64,000 nucleotides of DNA. It comes from Phycisphaerae bacterium. Lineage in GTDB: Bacteria; Planctomycetota; Phycisphaerae; UBA1845. Location of the stretch: assembly GCA_029260015.1 (NCBI GenBank), contig JAJDEB010000007.1, positions 124,001-188,000 of the forward strand, read 5' to 3'. The translations under genes were made by a program, and so were the position numbers. Positions 9,279-19,074 of the stretch are shown here, one piece after another. A model generated the notes under the pieces. The model saw only the letters and a list, made by a program, of their open reading frames with translations, did not search any database and was not told where the DNA came from. Every line of letters starts with the position of its first letter. Position 1 is the first letter of the stretch.

Positions 9279-10136
9279 ATGAAACCAGCCACTGCACGAT
9301 TGTTGATCTGGTGTCCGGATTCGACCGGAATCATCGCTGCCGCCACGGGATTTCTCGCCGAGCACCGCGCCAATATCCTCGAAGCCGACCAACACAGCGA
9401 CCCGGCAGACGGTGCGTTCTGCATGCGGTTGGAGTTTGAGTCTGAGGCCATGGACCTTTCGCGGGAGCAATTCGAAATCGCCTGGAAGCCGGTGGCTCAG
9501 CGATTTTCGATGGAGTGGCGGATCGCGTATTCAACCAATCGCAAACGGATGGCCATCATGGTCAGCAAGCAGGACCATTGTTTGCAGGATTTGCTTTATC
9601 GGCAGCGCTGCGGTGAATTGAATGCGGACATCCCGTTGGTGGTTAGTAACCATCCCGACGGAGCCGATGCTCTCGAAGCACAAGGCATCACCACTTTCAC
9701 GCTCCCGATCACATCTGGCAACAAGGACAAGCAGGAAGAGCGCCTGATGCAACTGCTCGACGAACACAAGATTGATTTCGTCGTGCTCGCCCGTTACATG
9801 CAAATCCTCAGCAGCAAAGTCGTCGATCGCTGGCCCTCACGCATCATCAACATTCACCACAGCTTCCTGCCCGCGTTTGCAGGAGGACGCCCCTACCATC
9901 AGGCCTATCAACGCGGCGTCAAAGTCGTCGGCGCAACGGCGCATTATGTGACCACGGACCTCGACGCAGGTCCGATCATCGCCCAAGACACAGTCCATAT
10001 TAACCATCGCGATACCGTCGATGATCTGGTCCGAAAAGGACGTGACCTTGAGCGCACGGTGCTTGCGTCCGCAGTGCGCTTGCACGTCGAAGACAAGATA
10101 TTGGTCCATCAAAATCGCACGATTGTCTTTGATTAG
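9279..10136 (+). CDS. purU: Formyltetrahydrofolate deformylase
   Basis: The enzyme hydrolyses 10-formyl-THF to THF and formate, balancing one-carbon pools and supplying formate for PurT. An N-terminal ACT domain (about residues 1-80, starting LLIWCPDSTGIIAAATGFL) is followed by a formyltransferase domain with NIHHSFLPAFAGGRPYHQAY (about 188-207) and TAHYVTTDLDAGPIIAQD, which carries the catalytic His and Asp. Length of 285 residues is standard. The start lies 15 bases after the aminotransferase stop, which suggests co-transcription. Confidence 0.95.
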   Translation: MKPATARLLIWCPDSTGIIAAATGFLAEHRANILEADQHSDPADGAFCMRLEFESEAMDLSREQFEIAWKPVAQRFSMEWRIAYSTNRKRMAIMVSKQDHCLQDLLYRQRCGELNADIPLVVSNHPDGADALEAQGITTFTLPITSGNKDKQEERLMQLLDEHKIDFVVLARYMQILSSKVVDRWPSRIINIHHSFLPAFAGGRPYHQAYQRGVKVVGATAHYVTTDLDAGPIIAQDTVHINHRDTVDDLVRKGRDLERTVLASAVRLHVEDKILVHQNRTIVFD

Positions 10137-10411
10137 CGGCACAAGCCGTCGCACCGTATGACCGTGCACATTCAATTCCGCGAACACATCGTTCATTCAA
10201 AACGTAATTAGATTGCGCTTAGCAAAACCGGGGGCAGTCAGCCGATGGTATCGTAACCTGCGCATGAAGCTTGGGTTTTGTACAAGGCGAACGGAGTGCG
10301 ACCGGAGCGCACTCACTTCGCATGGTACCGGTCCAAATTGCGCGCGGCAGAAGCCAATTGCCTGGGATGGCAAGCGTCCGTGCATTGGCTAGACACGCTG
10401 GGGGAATTGTA

Positions 10412-11206
10412 ATGGCAAAAGTTGTCGTCCGTCATATCGAAGTACCACTCGATGGGTTACCGCGCGGTGCAGACGGACTGCGATTGATTCACTTGTCTGA
10501 CCTCCATCTGCGCAAATGGGGACGCGTCGAACGCGAAGTCCAGCGCTTGCTGTCGATCATCGATCACGACTTGCTGCTCATCACCGGCGACTTTTGCAAC
10601 CGACCGCAGCAACACGCACATGCAGCCGACCTGACATCCAGACTTCTCGAACCGATCGCACCAAAGCATGGCATCGTCGCGGTGCTGGGCAATCACGACT
10701 TGCCTTGCTTTACGGCTCACGATATGCCAGTGCAATTCTTGCGAAACGATAATACCCATATCGAACTCGATTCGGGCGGTGCCTTGTGCCTTGCCGGCGT
10801 CGAACAAAGTCATCATCGACGCGGTGAAGCGCGAACAGCTCTGAAGGGTGCGTCGCCCAAGCTGCCGAGAATCGTTCTGACCCATTATCCGTCAACCGCG
10901 TACGAGCTGCCCTCAGCATCAGGCGTCCTGATGTTGGCTGGGCATACCCATGGCGGGCAAGTCCGGATTCCCGGAATCGGATGCGTCTTCAACAATGACC
11001 GGATTCCAGTCTCGATGTCGCGCGGATTGCATATGGTTAATGGGAATTGGCTGCATGTGACTGCCGGAATAGGAGCTTCATCACCGGTTCCGGTACGGCT
11101 TTTCTGCCCTCCGGAAATCGGGCTGATCACACTGAGAACGCGGGTTGAGCGAAACGCACCGAACCTGGAAGTGCCATCGACAGGAAAAATCCCGATTGGT
11201 GTTTGA
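10412..11206 (+). CDS. Calcineurin-like metallophosphoesterase (YkuE/YaeI/LpxG-like)
   Basis: The five metal-binding motifs of the superfamily are in order: LSDLHL, GDFCN (the GD-x-x-D/N motif), GNHD, the His in LTHYP, and GHTHGGQVRIP. The N-terminal VRHIEVPLDGLPRGADGLRL before LSDLHL is typical of YkuE/LpxG-type enzymes, some of which cleave UDP-2,3-diacylglucosamine in lipid A synthesis. I place the start at the ATG at 10412, preceded by GGGGGA at suitable spacing. The frame is open further up to a TTG at 10271, but those 47 residues do not look like the family. A role in lipid A is possible and not shown by context. Confidence 0.82.
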   Translation: MAKVVVRHIEVPLDGLPRGADGLRLIHLSDLHLRKWGRVEREVQRLLSIIDHDLLLITGDFCNRPQQHAHAADLTSRLLEPIAPKHGIVAVLGNHDLPCFTAHDMPVQFLRNDNTHIELDSGGALCLAGVEQSHHRRGEARTALKGASPKLPRIVLTHYPSTAYELPSASGVLMLAGHTHGGQVRIPGIGCVFNNDRIPVSMSRGLHMVNGNWLHVTAGIGASSPVPVRLFCPPEIGLITLRTRVERNAPNLEVPSTGKIPIGV

Positions 11207-11626
11207 CTGGCGAATTGGCGACCTCTATATTTCGTCGGAGGGGCTTTTGCGCGATTTGTGCCCTCCCGGGCATGATGTTTAATCGCAAGATTTCATTGCC
11301 CACTCTGTGTTCTGTGTGTAGTCACTTCGAAGCAATCCCAGTTGTAATGCGCGCATATTCAGAATTGAACCGAACCGTTCGGATTGACCGATCTGGGGTT
11401 CGTAATAATCGAAGGATGGTAGTGGTTTGCAAGCTCAAAACGGAATTCGACACACGGGTGTCAACCCGACGAGTCAAAGTGACTAATCAATGGGACTGTT
11501 CAACAGGACCGGTGTGGCAGGTGGCTGCGAAGTTGTTTTGGCGACAGTTCTCGACAATGAAACGCAGCGGGATAGGCCGATAGCAGAATACGGATTGACA
11601 GTCATCAAGGTTGGCCAACAAACAAC
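11207..11626. other. Intergenic, no convincing gene
   Basis: 420 bases between the phosphoesterase and the kinase. A frame at 11203-11583 (126 codons) is open but has no family resemblance, no ribosome site and a composition unlike the neighbours, so I do not call it. No clear terminator or promoter was seen. Confidence 0.5.
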
Positions 11627-12505
11627 ATGAGCATCGACGTTCCACATTACAGAATCATGGGCAAACTCGGCACCGGCGCCGACAGCACCATTTATCAGGC
11701 GAAGGCCTTGAAGACGGGGGTCGTGTATGCGATTAAGCACGTCAAAGTCACGTCGCCCGAAAGCCATAAGACCATCGAGTTGATGAAAGACGAGCATCAG
11801 TGCGGTTCGATCATGGACCACCCGGCGCTGCGAAAGACTTATGAACTGCGTTTTGTCAAACGACGACTTACGCTCAAGTCGGCCATGCTGTTTATGGAAT
11901 ACGTCGAGGGCAAATCTCTTGCAGAACTCGCCAAGTCGCTGAGCGTTCTTCAAGCGTTGTATCTTTTTGAGAAGGCAGCAGACGCCCTCGCCGAGATGCA
12001 CAAGATTGGTTACGTCCATGCCGACCTCAAACCGGGCAACATCCTGGTGATGGCCGACCAAGAAATTAAACTCATCGACTTCGGCCAGTCTTGCAAAATG
12101 AACCAGTCCAAACCGCGCATCCAGGGGACGATCGACTACATGGCCCCCGAGCAAGGCGCCAAAGAACGCCTCGATGCACGCACCGACGTTTTCGGATTGG
12201 GAGCATCTTTTCACAAGGTGCTGACTGGCAAGCCCATCGCGACCAACATGAATCAAAGTCTCGACGTCCACTCGCTGGGACGACTCGGCGTGCGCAAGTC
12301 CGACAACGAGCAGCCGTCACTTGAAGAACTCCCGCCAGTGATATCCAAGTTCATCGTCGACTGCTGCCAGCAGAATCCCGAAAAACGCCCCAAGGATATG
12401 CACGATTTTCTTTCGCGATGCCGGATGGCCCGCCTCATCCTCGCCAAAGCCACCGAAACCCATGAAGCCAGGGTCGCAAACAAAAGCGAAATCGATTCAG
12501 ATTAG
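11627..12505 (+). CDS. Serine/threonine protein kinase, non-RD type
   Basis: A compact 292-residue Hanks-type kinase with no membrane segment. Visible motifs are the Gly loop (KLGTGADSTIYQA, about residues 9-21), the ATP-binding Lys in VYAIKHVK, the catalytic loop HADLKPGNILV (about 132-142), DFGQS for the metal-binding DFG, GTIDYMAPEQ for the APE region, and RTDVFGLGA. The usual HRD arginine is Ala (HAD), so this is a non-RD kinase and may not depend on activation-loop phosphorylation. Catalytic Asp, Lys and Asn are intact. Tandem location before tkt is probably incidental. Substrates are unknown. Confidence 0.9.
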   Translation: MSIDVPHYRIMGKLGTGADSTIYQAKALKTGVVYAIKHVKVTSPESHKTIELMKDEHQCGSIMDHPALRKTYELRFVKRRLTLKSAMLFMEYVEGKSLAELAKSLSVLQALYLFEKAADALAEMHKIGYVHADLKPGNILVMADQEIKLIDFGQSCKMNQSKPRIQGTIDYMAPEQGAKERLDARTDVFGLGASFHKVLTGKPIATNMNQSLDVHSLGRLGVRKSDNEQPSLEELPPVISKFIVDCCQQNPEKRPKDMHDFLSRCRMARLILAKATETHEARVANKSEIDSD

Positions 12506-12675
12506 GTTGATTCGCTCCACTTCATCCCAAACGTTGCAATCATCCGACGACCTGTTATCAGTACGCAGGTTCCGCGATCGCGCCCGGACGACCTGATGGC
12601 AATCAGCACCCGATTGGGGCTCAATGTCTGCCGCAGGTGTCCACCTTTTTCGTGTAATCCAATTCAGGAGATGCC

Positions 12676-14694
12676 GTGTCTGCCAGCCCAACCACCGTTG
12701 AAAAAACGTGTATCGATACCATCCGTACGCTGTCAATGGATGCGGTCCAAAGGGCCAACTCCGGACATCCCGGGGCACCGATCGCGCTCGCCCCACTTGC
12801 CTTCACCCTTTATCGCAAGGTACTGCGGTTTAATCCGAAGAACCCGGCGTTTGCGAACCGCGATCGCTTCGTCCTGTCGAACGGTCATGCGTCGATGCTG
12901 CTTTACTCGTCGCTTCACTTAAGCGGGTTCGATGTATCGGTCGAAGACATCAAGCAGTTCCGCCAACTCAATAGCAAGACTCCGGGGCACCCCGAGCATG
13001 GTCATACACCGGGCGTTGAAACCACGACCGGCCCGCTGGGTCAGGGCGCGGCAAACAGTGTGGGAATGGCCGTCGCCGAAAAATGGCTCGCTGCCTATTT
13101 CAACAAACCTGACCACCAGATCGTTGATCATCGCATCTATGCCGTACTGGGTGACGGCTGCATGATGGAAGGAATCACTGCTGAGGCTGCGTCATTCGCT
13201 GGCCATCAGAAACTCGACAACCTGACATGGTTCTACGACAGCAACCGCATCACCATCGAAGGCGGAACCGACCTTGCGTATTCGGACGACGTCGCCAAAC
13301 GCTTTGAAGCGTATGGTTGGCGTGTGATTCTGATTGAAAACGTCGAGGATACCGATTCGATCCTGATGGCAATCGCAAAAGCACACGCCGAAACCAAACG
13401 CCCCACGCTGATCATCACGCCAAGCATCATCGGATTCGGCGCTCCGACGCGTCAGAACACAGCCAAGGCGCACGGTGAACCCTTGGGCGATGAAGAGATA
13501 AAAGGTGCCAAGGAATTCTTCGGCTGGACGCATGCACCGTTTGAGGTTCCGGCTGAGGTGAATGACGAATGGACGAATCACTGCGTCACCAATGGCGAGA
13601 ACATCGAATCGGAGTGGAATGCCAAGTTTGAGGCGTACGCCAAAGCCCATCCCGACCTGGCCAACGAATGGCGAACGCTGCAAGATGGAAGGCTGCCAGA
13701 GGGTTGGCGTGACGCCTTCCCAATGTTCGACGCCGATGCCAAAGGGATGGCCACCCGCGCATCGGGCGGTAAAGCGCTGGTGGCAGTATCTGCAAAAATT
13801 CCGTGGCTCATCGGCGGCAGCGCCGACCTTGCACCGTCTACCAAAACACTGCTACCAGACACCACCGACATGAGTGCCAACCACCGCCTCGGCCGCAATA
13901 TGAGGTTTGGCATTCGCGAACACGCGATGGCCGCCATGTGCAACGGTATGTGCCTGTCCAAACTGCGGCCATTCGGGGCGAGTTTCATGGTCTTTACCGA
14001 TTACGCCCGGCCATCGATTCGCCTCTCGGCGCTGATGGGATTGCCGGTGGCGTACGTATTTACGCATGACAGCATCGGCGTCGGTGAAGACGGACCCACG
14101 CATCAACCGGTGGAACATCTCGCGGCGCTGCGGGCGATTCCCAACCTCGATGTGTTTCGACCAGGTGATGCCAACGAAGCCGTCGCGGCATGGGAACATA
14201 CGCTGCAATCCACCGATCGTCCCGTGATGCTTTCGCTCTCGCGACAGAATGTTCCGACGCTTGATAAATCGGAATTCAACGATGCGAAATCGGCGATTCG
14301 CGGTGGTTACGTTTTGACCAAGGATTCCGACGCGCCGCAGGTCATCTTAATCGGCACCGGCACTGAATTGCAGCACTGCGTCGCCGCATATCGAACGCTG
14401 AAAGCCGAAGGCATCAACGCGCGGGTCGTCTCTTTGCCATGTTGGGAATTGTTCGAGCGACAGGATGAATCCTACCGCGCTTCGGTCCTCCCGCCCGAAA
14501 TCACCGCCCGCGTCGGCATCGAAGCCGGTATCGCCATGGGATGGGAGCGATACATCGGAAAAGACGGTATCATGATTTCGCACGAATCATTCGGCATGTC
14601 AGCACCGTGCGATGAAGTGATGGCCCACTTTGGCATCACCGCCGATGCTGTTGCAGACGCAGCCCGTAAGCTCATCCGCCAGTTGGCTAACTAG
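12676..14694 (+). CDS. tkt: Transketolase
   Basis: The thiamine-diphosphate enzyme transfers two-carbon units in the non-oxidative pentose phosphate pathway. Family motifs are complete: SGHPGAPIALAPLAFTL near residue 29, GHASML, GPLGQG, the ThDP motif starting GDGCMMEG (about 158), FGIREHAMAAMCNGM (about 412) and DSIGVGEDGPTHQPVEHL (about 465). Length of 672 is standard. The GTG start is supported by AGGAG about 8 bases upstream. The transaldolase gene follows after 42 bases, so the two probably form one operon. Confidence 0.97.
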   Translation: MSASPTTVEKTCIDTIRTLSMDAVQRANSGHPGAPIALAPLAFTLYRKVLRFNPKNPAFANRDRFVLSNGHASMLLYSSLHLSGFDVSVEDIKQFRQLNSKTPGHPEHGHTPGVETTTGPLGQGAANSVGMAVAEKWLAAYFNKPDHQIVDHRIYAVLGDGCMMEGITAEAASFAGHQKLDNLTWFYDSNRITIEGGTDLAYSDDVAKRFEAYGWRVILIENVEDTDSILMAIAKAHAETKRPTLIITPSIIGFGAPTRQNTAKAHGEPLGDEEIKGAKEFFGWTHAPFEVPAEVNDEWTNHCVTNGENIESEWNAKFEAYAKAHPDLANEWRTLQDGRLPEGWRDAFPMFDADAKGMATRASGGKALVAVSAKIPWLIGGSADLAPSTKTLLPDTTDMSANHRLGRNMRFGIREHAMAAMCNGMCLSKLRPFGASFMVFTDYARPSIRLSALMGLPVAYVFTHDSIGVGEDGPTHQPVEHLAALRAIPNLDVFRPGDANEAVAAWEHTLQSTDRPVMLSLSRQNVPTLDKSEFNDAKSAIRGGYVLTKDSDAPQVILIGTGTELQHCVAAYRTLKAEGINARVVSLPCWELFERQDESYRASVLPPEITARVGIEAGIAMGWERYIGKDGIMISHESFGMSAPCDEVMAHFGITADAVADAARKLIRQLAN

Positions 14695-14736
14695 CGCCGT
14701 CAAAGAGTTGAAGAAAGATTTAAGGAATACGCCATC

Positions 14737-15834
14737 ATGCACGCGATGTTTCAGAAACTAACGGAATGTGGCCAATCGATTTGGTACGACAACGTCCGCC
14801 GCGACATGCTGGGCGATGGCTCGATGCAGGCGCTTTTCGACGAGGGCATCGTTGGCGTCACATCAAACCCCACGATTTTTGAGAAGGCTGTCACCGGTAG
14901 CGACGACTACGACGAACAGATTCGCGAGTTGATCGGACAAAACCAAAATGCGTGGAACATCTACGACGCCATCACCCGCGACGACATTGCGAAGACGGCT
15001 GACTTGCTTCGACCGATTTACGACAAGACCGACGGTGTTGATGGTTACGTCAGCATCGAAGTCAATCCGAAGCTCGCCTACGACATGCCGGGTACATTGG
15101 CTGAGGCCCGTCGATTGTTTCAAACGCTCAAACGTCCGAACGTAATGATCAAAATTCCGGGAACGACGGAAGGCATTCCCGCGATCGAAGAATGCATCGC
15201 CACGGGTATCAACATCAACGTCACGCTGATCTTCAGCGCCGACGTCTACGAAGACATCATGCAGGCGTATATCCGCGGCTTGCAGCGCTATGTCGATGCG
15301 GGCAATGACCCGTCGCGCGTCGCATCGGTCGCATCGTTTTTCGTAAGCCGCGTAGACAGCGCCATCGATCCGCTTCTGGCGGACAAGCCCGACGGACAAT
15401 CACTACAAGGGAAAGCCGCCATCGCCAACAGCAAGATCGCGTATCAGCGATACCTCGCTGTGTTCGAAGGCAAAGCGTTTGCGGACCTGAAAGCAAAAGG
15501 TGCAAGGGTTCAAAGACCTCTGTGGGCCAGCACCAGCACGAAGAATCCGTCCTATTCTCCGACTCTTTATGTCGATACGCTCGTCGGTGCGAATACCGTC
15601 AACACCGCCCCGCCAGCGACCATCGATGCGATCAAAACCGGCTTCGATGTTTCAAGCAAGGTGACCGAAAATATCGACGAAGCCAAAAGTGACCTGGCCA
15701 GGTTGGAAGAAATGGGCATCTCACTCGCCAAAGTCACCGAAGACTTGAGAGAGGCAGGCGTCAAGTCGTTTGCCGCATCGTTTGACCAACTGCTAGCCGC
15801 CATCGAATCCAAACGAACCGCAATGGCCAATTAG
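14737..15834 (+). CDS. tal: Transaldolase
   Basis: The enzyme transfers a dihydroxyacetone unit between sedoheptulose 7-phosphate and glyceraldehyde 3-phosphate. GVTSNPTIFEKAV (about residues 40-52) and IKIPGTTEGIPAIEE (about 138-152, containing the Schiff-base Lys) identify the family, with FFVSRVDSAID and LWASTSTKNPSYSPTLYVD further on. The 365-residue length fits the longer TalA-type bacterial enzymes. It follows tkt closely, and AAGGAA lies upstream of the ATG; an ATG two codons later is an alternative. An inverted repeat lies 70 bases beyond the stop. Confidence 0.95.
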   Translation: MHAMFQKLTECGQSIWYDNVRRDMLGDGSMQALFDEGIVGVTSNPTIFEKAVTGSDDYDEQIRELIGQNQNAWNIYDAITRDDIAKTADLLRPIYDKTDGVDGYVSIEVNPKLAYDMPGTLAEARRLFQTLKRPNVMIKIPGTTEGIPAIEECIATGININVTLIFSADVYEDIMQAYIRGLQRYVDAGNDPSRVASVASFFVSRVDSAIDPLLADKPDGQSLQGKAAIANSKIAYQRYLAVFEGKAFADLKAKGARVQRPLWASTSTKNPSYSPTLYVDTLVGANTVNTAPPATIDAIKTGFDVSSKVTENIDEAKSDLARLEEMGISLAKVTEDLREAGVKSFAASFDQLLAAIESKRTAMAN

Positions 15835-15905
15835 CCGATCAGGTTTTGCACATCGGTAGTGTGTGCGGAATCGGGTGACGTTTCCAGAAGTCTTCCTGCT
15901 CTTGG

Positions 15906-15968
15906 TAGGGTGGGCCGTGCCCACCAAGGGATGCCAAACGCTTTCGGTGGAGGGCACGGCCCACCCTA
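15906..15968. repeat. Palindromic dispersed repeat, TAGGGTGGGCCGTGCCCACC family
   Basis: The left arm begins TAGGGTGGGCCGTGCCC (15906) and pairs with GGGCACGGCCCACCCTA ending at 15968, enclosing about 25 bases. Closely related copies lie at 49164-49228 and 58989-59058. The layout (GC-rich palindrome of about 65 bp, intergenic, multi-copy) resembles REP/REPIN elements mobilised by RAYT transposases. Confidence 0.8.
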
Positions 15969-16066
15969 CACAAAGCGTCGTGCCGAAGCTTGGTATTCAT
16001 GATGGAATCGGCACAAGGTGATAAGAGGCGTGATGTTCAATTGGGATCAATCAGTCGGACAGAATT

Positions 16067-16405
16067 TTAGGCACCGGCGTAAGTCGATGCTTCCCACTGA
16101 TCGCGCCATTTGGCTTCGCGTGTGCTGACCCATTCTTTGGCCGCGTCTTCCCAGCACACTTCTACGCCGCGTTGTCTTGAAATTCGGTCACAGTACTTGT
16201 CAATTTCGCGGATTTGCGCTTCAACATCGCGGCGCATTTTTTGGTTGCGCCAACCGTCAGCGTGATTCGTTTCCCAACTCTCAACGGCTTCTTCAAGCGT
16301 TGGATCGTGACCACACTCGATGCCTAGATAATACTTGTGAACCAGGATGGCTCGGTATTCGGAAGGACGATACTGATTGACGTTTACGGCGGTACTCGAT
16401 TTCAT
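16067..16405 (-). CDS. Hypothetical protein, 112 residues
   Basis: I do not recognise this family. The product is soluble, rich in Trp, Tyr, Glu and Arg, with segments YRPSEYRAILVHKYYLGIE and EEAVESWETNHADGW. The charge pattern suggests a helical protein. I choose the ATG at 16405 (MKSSTAVN); the frame extends five codons further to a GTG at 16420. The gene is isolated, opposite in direction to tkt-tal. Aromatic-rich composition and normal codon use favour a real gene over chance. Confidence 0.55.
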   Translation of the reverse strand: MKSSTAVNVNQYRPSEYRAILVHKYYLGIECGHDPTLEEAVESWETNHADGWRNQKMRRDVEAQIREIDKYCDRISRQRGVEVCWEDAAKEWVSTREAKWRDQWEASTYAGA

Positions 16406-16828
16406 TCGTTTCACCCCCAAGACAATTCGCTTGAAAGTCTTGGAATACGCGTTTCAATACTGCGTTGACTACACCTGCGTTCTAAGTCTGTAGTCATTCT
16501 ACGTCTGGGCAATCATCAAAAACAAGTCTGCTTCCAAAAGACCCTTTCAATGATCGGCAATAGTCATCGGCCAAAAAAGCCAAAACCCATCAGTCCGTTC
16601 GACGGCAATTGCCCAGATAATGCCCCCAAACGTCTTGGAATTATCCCAATCCTCGATTGTGACGGCAAGTGCCCATTGATGAATATTCTTGGAGACACCG
16701 ACAATGCAGCGCCGAGTCGAGTTGATTTTGGGGAATGTTATGCAGAGCCTGTAGTTGACCGATTCAGCGCAGTTTAACCGGAAAACGCAAACTGATTGAA
16801 TCGCGACTTCGGTCAATTCATGCGGCTT
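16406..16828. other. Intergenic, doubtful short frames only
   Basis: About 420 bases. Overlapping open frames on both strands (16547-16816 minus, 16550-16777 plus) are similar in length and neither has a ribosome site. The plus frame contains a curious Cys/Asp-rich stretch (ILDCDGKCP) reminiscent of the secreted proteins elsewhere in the window, but that is too little to call it. Confidence 0.4.
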
Positions 16829-18427
16829 TTACGCTTGTAATTGGTCACGCAAGTATTCGCCGCAGCGAGATTTGTCTATCCGCTCTTGGCTGGCGTCGTC
16901 GCGGTTGCGGACTGTTACTGTTCCATCTACTTTCGTTTGCCCGTCAATCGTAAAGCAGCAAGGCGTACCGGCTTCGTCCATGCGGGCATAGCGTTTTCCG
17001 ATCGATTGCTTGGAGTCGTACTGGCAGGCGTACTCTTTCCGCAATTCCTTATAGATCGGCTCAGCCACCTCGGGCATGCCATCCTTCGCCACCAGCGGAA
17101 ATACCGCCGCTTTGATCGGGGCGAGGCGCGGGTGGAATCTCATGAATTCGGGGCTTGCGCGGTTCTCGTCGACCGTGTACGCCTCGGTGATAAACGCCAG
17201 CACGCTGCGATCGACACCCCCGGACGGTTCAATCACATACGGGACGAAGCGTTCCTTGCGCTGGTCGTCGAAGTACGACAAATCCTTGCCGCTCTTGGCG
17301 ATGTGGGCTTTGAGGTCGTAATCGGTGCGGTTGGCGACGCCTTCCAACTCGCTGACGCCGAACGGAAAGTCGTATTCGACGTCGGCGCAGCCCTTGGCAT
17401 AGTGGGCGAGTTCTTTGCCCTCATGTTCGCGCAGCACCAGCATCTCACTCTTGAGGCCAAGCCCCACGTACCACTGGTGACGCACGTCGCGCCAGAAGTT
17501 GTACCACTCGTCGGCTTCTGACGGATGGCAGAAGAACTCGATTTCGTATTGTTCAAATTCGCGCGATCGGAAGGTGAAGTTGCGCGGGTTGATTTCGTTG
17601 CGGAAACTCTTGCCGATTTGTGCGATGCCAAGTGGCAGTTTCACGCGCGATGAATCGATAACGTTCTTGAAATTCGCAAAGATGCCTTGCGCCGTTTCGG
17701 GCCGCAAATAAGCAATCGACGACGAATCTTGAAGCGCCCCGATATTCGTCTGAAGCATCAAGTTAAACTCGCGCGGTTCGGTCAGTTCGCCGCCGCAATT
17801 CGGGCAAGTCTTATTCAAGCCGCTGCTCGCACCATCGATGAAAAGGTGCTTGATCGCCGCGTCGAATTCGACGCCGTCACCCTCGCCCGCCAGCGCCGCA
17901 ATCACGCTATCCGTCTGCGTCACCAACGGCAGGCCAGCCGCCTGCTTGCTCCCCTTCTTTTTCGCCCAACTTTTGAGCTTTTCAAAGTTCGGGGCTTTGC
18001 TCGCATCGAACGCATCGCGAACTTGCCTGTACCAACCGCTCGCCTCAACCGACTCAGCCACTTGATCTTCGCGGAAGCGTCCCTTGCACAGCTTGCAATC
18101 GCACATCGGATCGCTGAACCCGCCGACATGCCCCGACGCTTCCCAAACTTTCGGGTTCATGATGATCGAGCAATCGACGCCAACCATCTGGAAGTCCTTG
18201 CCATTCGGGCCAACCGGTGGATTGCGCACCATGTCGTGCCACCACGCGTCTTTGACGTTGCGCTTCAGTTCAGTGCCGAGGGGGCCATAATCCCAGAAGC
18301 CGCCGATCCCGCCGTAAATCTCGCTGGACTGAAAAATGAACCCGCGACGCCGGCACAGGGCGACGATCTTTTCCATCTTTTCTGACTTCGACAGACCTGA
18401 GTCTGATTTGCCTGGGTTTGCGGCCAT
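16829..18427 (-). CDS. glyQS: Glycine-tRNA ligase (homodimeric, GlyQS type)
   Basis: A class II synthetase that charges tRNA-Gly. The sequence RRGFIFQSSEIYGGIGGFWD near residue 23 is the eukaryote/archaeal/Gram-positive-type N-terminus, and the class II motif 2 region is RNFTFRSREFEQYEIEFFC, preceded by AYLRPETAQGIFANF. Motif 3 follows in the part with EPSGGVDRSVLAFI. Four Cys (CDCKLC and CPNCGGEL) suggest a zinc site. The start at 18427 (MAANPGKSD) is supported by AAAGGA upstream; the open frame runs 51 codons further without family similarity. Length of 532 residues fits. Confidence 0.95.
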   Translation of the reverse strand: MAANPGKSDSGLSKSEKMEKIVALCRRRGFIFQSSEIYGGIGGFWDYGPLGTELKRNVKDAWWHDMVRNPPVGPNGKDFQMVGVDCSIIMNPKVWEASGHVGGFSDPMCDCKLCKGRFREDQVAESVEASGWYRQVRDAFDASKAPNFEKLKSWAKKKGSKQAAGLPLVTQTDSVIAALAGEGDGVEFDAAIKHLFIDGASSGLNKTCPNCGGELTEPREFNLMLQTNIGALQDSSSIAYLRPETAQGIFANFKNVIDSSRVKLPLGIAQIGKSFRNEINPRNFTFRSREFEQYEIEFFCHPSEADEWYNFWRDVRHQWYVGLGLKSEMLVLREHEGKELAHYAKGCADVEYDFPFGVSELEGVANRTDYDLKAHIAKSGKDLSYFDDQRKERFVPYVIEPSGGVDRSVLAFITEAYTVDENRASPEFMRFHPRLAPIKAAVFPLVAKDGMPEVAEPIYKELRKEYACQYDSKQSIGKRYARMDEAGTPCCFTIDGQTKVDGTVTVRNRDDASQERIDKSRCGEYLRDQLQA

Positions 18428-18835
18428 CCAACTTCGTCCTTTGCGTAACTGATGATTCACCAAATGCTGGCCAACCGCACGACCTTCCGATTGGCGAATC
18501 CGCGTATCTAACAGATATTCGCCCATCCGACAAAGAATGCCGGGCAAGTTCCGCCCGAAGCTTGATCGTCTGACTGCCACTCATCGCCTGTTTCAACGTT
18601 GCCTCAAAGCAACATCGACCCCATCAATGTTGCTCCAACGCCACGCGTCCATACAATTCAAAAGGTCCGATAGCCCGCACAATCGTCGGGAGCGTTCTTA
18701 TCTTCTTGCCAATCAACGGCTTGCAATGGGCCGGCATCAAGCCCGTCGCGGAGCGCTGGATGGCCCGACGGTTGCAAACTGTTTGGCAGAGAGAAGCAAG
18801 GCTATCGAGCCCAGGAGGCCAAAGGAGCCCATCCC
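18428..18835. other. Intergenic upstream of glyQS
   Basis: About 410 bases before glyQS (minus strand). No T-box-like element or supported gene was recognised. Frames at 18537-18839 and 18706-19008 (plus) are open but basic and of low complexity, like chance frames. Confidence 0.4.
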
Positions 18836-18928
18836 ATGAAAATCGACAGGTACACGGTGTATTGGTTCTTCAGACGCAAAGCCAAGGTCGCATTCCTGAC
18901 GGTGATGACCTACGCGGCGCTCTGCTAG
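18836..18928 (+). CDS. Possible 30-residue small protein
   Basis: A short frame starting with ATG, with a good ribosome site (AAAGGAG, 8-9 bases upstream). It encodes a basic N-terminal part (MKIDRYTVYWFFRRKAK) followed by a hydrophobic end (VAFLTVMTYAALC). Basic-plus-hydrophobic layout is that of many small membrane proteins, but such a short frame can occur by chance. No family was recognised. Confidence 0.3.
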   Translation: MKIDRYTVYWFFRRKAKVAFLTVMTYAALC

Positions 18929-19074
18929 GAATCCTTAAACTCCCACATCCAAGGCATCTTCAAGACTGGTTGCTGGCCCGCGCCATTGGTTCCGATAAGA
19001 TGAATTAGGCAGGCAACGATCTTGCGATTCCTACTGAATGACTCTTCAATCGATACGCGGTATCAATCACTCAG

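Noticed and set aside
10271-10411. N-terminal extension of the metallophosphoesterase
   Set aside because: The extra residues are unlike the family, and the ATG at 10412 has a good ribosome site.
11203-11583. Open frame of 126 codons after the phosphoesterase
   Set aside because: Starts within the previous gene and shows no family or ribosome site.
16547-16816. Frames on both strands between the 112-residue protein and glyQS
   Set aside because: No ribosome site, no family, and mutual overlap.
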